Assembly (NCBI GenBank): GCA_937141995.1
Contig: CAKZQX010000643.1
Coordinates: 1-8,979 of the forward strand
Source: an uncultured Chloroflexaceae bacterium
Lineage (GTDB): Bacteria; Chloroflexota; Chloroflexia; Chloroflexales; Chloroflexaceae
Length of the DNA stretch: 8,979 bases
Direction of reading: 5' to 3'
Of the stretch, positions 6,272 through 8,979 are shown piece after piece (position 1 is the stretch's first letter; every line of letters starts with the position of its first letter). Made by a program: the position numbers and the translations under genes. The notes under the pieces were generated by a model. The model was not told where the DNA came from. It saw nothing but the letters and a program-made list of their open reading frames with translations, and made no database searches.

Positions 6272-7321
6272 ATGATGCAGCCACAACGTCCTGTAGGGCT
6301 GGTTGGGTATGGAACGTATGTCCCCCGCTATCGGATTGCGGGCAAAGAGATTGCGCGTATCTGGACCGATGGTGAGGGGGGCGTGCCCGTCACATCAAAG
6401 AGTGTGCCCGGCCCGGATGAGGACACGATCACAATGTCGATTGAGGCGGCGCGGAATGCGCTTGCACGGGCGCAAGTGCCGGCCGAGCAGATCAGTGCGG
6501 TGTGGGTGGGCAGCGAGAGTCACCCCTACAGTGTGAAACCCAGCGGTACGGTTGTTTCCGAGGCGCTGGGCACATCGCCCTGGATCAGCGCGGCAGACTG
6601 GGAGTTTGCCTGCAAAGCAGGGAGCGAGGCACTGACCGCCGGTATGGGGATGGTCGGCAGCGGTATGGCCGAGTATATTATGGCAATCGGTGCCGATACT
6701 GCCCAGGGTCGTCCCGGCGATGCGCTGGAGTATACTGCTTCGGCGGGGGCGGCGGCGCTGCTGCTGGGCCCGGCAGAGCAGGCGGTCGCGACGATTGAGG
6801 CAACGCTCTCATATGTCACCGATACACCCGACTTTTTCCGCCGGGCCGATCGACCCTACCCGGTGCATGGGCATCGCTTCACGGGTGAGCCGGCCTATTT
6901 CCACCATATCCGCACGGCGGCGACCCGCCTGCTGACTGAGTTGGGGCGCACACCGCAGGACTACACCTATGCGATCTTTCACCAACCCAATGCCAAGTTC
7001 CCGCAGTCGGTCGCCAAACAGTTGGGCTTTAGCCAGGAACAGATTGCGCCGGGTCTGCTTTCGCCGGAGATTGGGAATACCTACTCGGCGATTGCGCTCG
7101 CCGGTTTGTGTGCCACACTTGATGTTGCCAAACCGGGTGATACCATTTTTATGACCACCTACGGCAGTAGTGCCGGGAGTGACGCCTACTCGCTGGTTGT
7201 CACCGAGGCATTGCTTGAGCGCCGCGAGCGCGCCCCGCTGACCACCGCGTATCTAGCGCGGCAGGAGTTTATCGACTACGCGATGTATGTGAAGTGGCGC
7301 AACGAACTGGTGGTCGGCTAA
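6272..7321 (+). CDS. Hydroxymethylglutaryl-CoA synthase, archaeal type
   Basis: This 349-aa thiolase-superfamily enzyme condenses acetyl-CoA with acetoacetyl-CoA to HMG-CoA. The length (about 350 aa) and motifs are those of archaeal HMG-CoA synthases rather than the longer, roughly 390-460 aa bacterial/eukaryotic MvaS type. GYGTYVPRYRI (12-22) opens the fold. GSESHPYSVKPS (80-91) carries the general base Glu82. WEFACKAGSEAL (110-121) carries the nucleophile Cys114. FHQPNAKFP (236-244) carries His237. IGNTYSAIALAGL (267-279) and TTYGSSAGSDAYS (295-307) complete the C-terminal half. All catalytic residues are present. AAGGAG (6257-6262) lies 9 nt before the first of two adjacent ATGs. The neighbours (reductase before, thiolase-like and DUF35 after) match the archaeal complex in which the synthase receives acetoacetyl-CoA directly from thiolase. 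Confidence 0.95.
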   Translation: MMQPQRPVGLVGYGTYVPRYRIAGKEIARIWTDGEGGVPVTSKSVPGPDEDTITMSIEAARNALARAQVPAEQISAVWVGSESHPYSVKPSGTVVSEALGTSPWISAADWEFACKAGSEALTAGMGMVGSGMAEYIMAIGADTAQGRPGDALEYTASAGAAALLLGPAEQAVATIEATLSYVTDTPDFFRRADRPYPVHGHRFTGEPAYFHHIRTAATRLLTELGRTPQDYTYAIFHQPNAKFPQSVAKQLGFSQEQIAPGLLSPEIGNTYSAIALAGLCATLDVAKPGDTIFMTTYGSSAGSDAYSLVVTEALLERRERAPLTTAYLARQEFIDYAMYVKWRNELVVG

Positions 7322-7365
7322 CGCAGCAGGTCTGGCAAACATCCTGAATGCAGAAACGTCAACAT

Positions 7366-7372
7366 GAGGAAG
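7366..7372 (+). promoter_or_regulatory. Ribosome binding site deciding the thiolase-like start
   Basis: GAGGAAG overlaps codons 1-3 of the frame that would begin at the ATG at 7364, and its GAGG core ends 6 nt before the ATG at 7376. No such site precedes 7364, so 7376 is the likely start. Confidence 0.65.
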
Positions 7373-7375
7373 CAT

Positions 7376-8545
7376 ATGAAGAACGTTTATATTGTTGGTA
7401 CGGGCGCAACGCCGGTTGCCGAGCACTACACCCGTACGCTGACTGATCTGGCGCTGGAAGCGTTGCGTGCCGCGGTTGCGGAAGTAACCCCGGTTGTTGC
7501 TCCCGGCAATATCGGCGCACTCTACGTAGGGAATGCGCTGGGGGATATTGTGGCGGGGCAGGCGCACCTGGGCGCGTTCCTGGCATCGGCGGCCGGACTG
7601 TCCGGCATCGAGGCGGTGCGGGTCGAGGCGGCCGGCGCAAGCGGTGGCGCGGCCCTGCGTCAGGCAGCCCTAGCGGTTGCGAGCGGCGCGCATGATCTGG
7701 TCGCGGTGATTGGGGTCGAGAAGGTCACAGATAAGCTCGATGCCACGGTGGAAACCGGACTGGCGCTGGCGACCGACTCGGACTTTGAGGCCGAGCAAGG
7801 GGTCACACTCACGTCGCAGTGGGCCATGCTGATGCGCCGCTACATGCACACCTATGGTTATCCGGCGGAAGCCTTCGCGCCATTCCCGGTTAATGCGCAT
7901 ACCAATGCGGCCGCTAATCGGGGGGCGATGTACCGCTTCAGCATTAACCCGGACAAATACAAGAAGGCCGGGCAGGTTGCATCGCCTTTGAATATGCTCG
8001 ACTGCTCCTCCCTGGCCGATGGCGCAGCCGTGGTGCTGCTGGCCTCCGAGAGCGTTGCGCGTGAGCTGAAAAGCCGCTCCGTGCGGCTCGCCGGCAGTGC
8101 GCTGGCAACCGACCGGCTAGCGCTGCATGACCGACGCGATCCGCTCTGGCTGGATGCGGCGCAACAGAGCGCGGCGAGTGCGCTCAAGCAGGCCGGAGTT
8201 GCGCCGGATGATGTCGATGTGCTGGAGTTGACCGATCCACATGGTATTACGGCAGCGCTGGCCCTGGAGTCCTGCGGGTTTGTGGAGCGCGGCAGCGCCC
8301 CCCGGCATGCCGCCGATGGTGGCATTGCCCCGGGTGGCACAACACCACTGGCGACGGCCGGTGGCTACAAGGCGCGGGGCGATGTCGGCGGTGCCGGCGG
8401 AATATACCAGGTTGTCGAACTTATCCGGCAACTCCGGGGCGAAGCAGGCGCGGCCCAGGTTGCCGATGCGCGCGTGGCGTTTGCGCAGTGCCTCGGCGGG
8501 GTCGGAGCAACGGCGGTGACGCATATCCTGGTCAATGATGCGTAG
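7376..8545 (+). CDS. Thiolase-family protein lacking the thiolase catalytic residues
   Basis: This 389-aa protein follows the archaeal acetyl-CoA acetyltransferase (SCP2-type thiolase) family along its whole length. Examples are MKNVYIVGTGATP (1-13), ASGAHDLVAVIGVEKVTDK (102-120), LLDCSSLADGAA (here NMLDCSSLADGAA, 206-218) and ELIRQLRGEAG (348-358). Every active-site signature is changed. EAACASG is EAAGASG, with Gly87 for the nucleophile Cys (codon 7634-7636, GGC). VHDCF is LTDPH (285-289). GHPxGATG is GDVGGAGG, with Asp336 for His. HNxGG is QCLGG (371-375). Thiolase chemistry is therefore not expected. The frame is intact with no stops, so this is not a simple pseudogene. Its position between HMG-CoA synthase and DUF35 matches the archaeal thiolase/synthase/DUF35 complex. 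It may be a structural subunit, or may have another activity such as the retro-aldolase reaction of thiolase-fold/DUF35 pairs (Ltp2-ChsH2). Confidence 0.9.
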   Translation: MKNVYIVGTGATPVAEHYTRTLTDLALEALRAAVAEVTPVVAPGNIGALYVGNALGDIVAGQAHLGAFLASAAGLSGIEAVRVEAAGASGGAALRQAALAVASGAHDLVAVIGVEKVTDKLDATVETGLALATDSDFEAEQGVTLTSQWAMLMRRYMHTYGYPAEAFAPFPVNAHTNAAANRGAMYRFSINPDKYKKAGQVASPLNMLDCSSLADGAAVVLLASESVARELKSRSVRLAGSALATDRLALHDRRDPLWLDAAQQSAASALKQAGVAPDDVDVLELTDPHGITAALALESCGFVERGSAPRHAADGGIAPGGTTPLATAGGYKARGDVGGAGGIYQVVELIRQLRGEAGAAQVADARVAFAQCLGGVGATAVTHILVNDA

Positions 8546-8593
8546 CCGGGTTCTGGTTCAACCATACAAACATGACATGTGAGGAGCATAGAT

Positions 8594-8979
8594 ATGGATC
8601 TTGCAAAACATTGGCGACAGAAGGGTGCGCGTTACCGGCTGGAAGGGCAGCGCCATCGCACAACGGGTGAGGTGCGCTTTCCGGCACGTCCGGCGGCGCT
8701 GGGGGATGACCCGGCCACATGGGAGCCGTGTACACTGAGCGGCAAGGGGGAGATCTACAGTTTCTCCGTTTTACGGCAAGCGCCCGAGGGATTTGATCAG
8801 GCCACGCCCTACCCGGTTGCGCTGGTCAAACTGGCGGAAGGCCCGCTGGTCACGGCGCAACTGACTGACTGCGCCGAGGCAGATCTGGCAATCGGCCGGC
8901 CGGTTGAAATGGTCACGCGTCGGTTGAAAGACACCGGCGAGGATGGGTTGCTGGTGTACGGCTACAAATTCCGTCCGGT
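8594..8979 (+). CDS. DUF35 OB-fold acyl-CoA-associated protein without its zinc ribbon cysteines (3' end outside window)
   Basis: The frame is open to the window end (128 codons) and is nearly full length for a family of about 130-140 aa. The N-terminal helix (KHWRQKGARYRLEG, 5-18) leads to the rubredoxin-like zinc-ribbon region. There, family members have CxxCG...FPPR...CxxC; here the four Cys positions read His21, Thr24, Ala35 and Asp38 around GEVRFPARP (25-33). The OB-fold follows normally: LSGKGEIYSFSVLRQAPEGF (48-67), TPYPVALVKLAEGPLVTAQL (71-90), IGRPVEMVTRRL (100-111) and YGYKFRP (122-128). In archaea DUF35 bridges thiolase and HMG-CoA synthase and helps shape a shared CoA-binding channel. 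GAGGAG at 8581-8586 is 7 nt before the ATG. The gap of 48 bp after the thiolase-like gene supports one transcript. Confidence 0.92.
   Translation, partial: MDLAKHWRQKGARYRLEGQRHRTTGEVRFPARPAALGDDPATWEPCTLSGKGEIYSFSVLRQAPEGFDQATPYPVALVKLAEGPLVTAQLTDCAEADLAIGRPVEMVTRRLKDTGEDGLLVYGYKFRP

Noticed and set aside
7376..8545. Calling the thiolase-like gene a pseudogene
   Set aside because: There are no stops or frameshifts, length is normal, and non-catalytic regions are strongly conserved; the losses are confined to catalytic motifs.

Overview
This window looks like part of a bacterial chromosome, most likely from the phylum Chloroflexota (green non-sulfur bacteria such as the Roseiflexus, Chloroflexus, Oscillochloris or Herpetosiphon groups). 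The inference rests on three things: an archaeal-type mevalonate gene cluster in an otherwise bacterial setting, moderately GC-rich coding sequence with ordinary bacterial Shine-Dalgarno sites, and a secreted protein ending in a 'VYLPLV' tail of a kind I associate with exported Chloroflexota proteins. No sequence search was possible, so the assignment is provisional.

Left part (1-1562). The 3' portion of a Fur-family metal-responsive regulator (+ strand) runs in from outside the window. It converges on a small nucleotidyltransferase-fold protein (- strand). Two strong hairpins lie between the two stop codons. Upstream of the nucleotidyltransferase there is a good sigma-70-type promoter, and 10 bp beyond it a 203-bp foldback element bounded by 18-bp perfect inverted repeats. 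That element looks like a non-autonomous (MITE-like) transposable element.

Middle part (1563-4843). Two exported proteins are encoded on the - strand. One is a 617-aa secreted metzincin-like zinc metalloprotease with Ig-like C-terminal regions. The other is a 269-aa lipoprotein of unknown function. A 407-bp intergenic region then separates these from the divergent operon. It contains a helically spaced TTGAYAG triplet, an extended -10 promoter and an inverted ATGTAC/GTACAT site.

Right part (4844-8979). Four + strand genes form what is evidently the upper mevalonate operon: class II HMG-CoA reductase, archaeal-type HMG-CoA synthase, a thiolase-family protein, and a DUF35 OB-fold protein cut by the window end. 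In archaea the thiolase, HMG-CoA synthase and DUF35 proteins form one complex that channels acetoacetyl-CoA. The synthase and reductase here keep all catalytic residues. The thiolase homologue, however, has lost the nucleophilic Cys (now Gly87), the HDCF motif (TDPH), the GHPxGATG His (now Asp336) and the HNxGG motif (QCLGG). The DUF35 partner has lost all four zinc-ribbon cysteines. Both reading frames are otherwise intact and well conserved. This paired loss is the most striking signal in the window. It suggests a non-catalytic or re-purposed thiolase/DUF35 module attached to HMG-CoA synthase.
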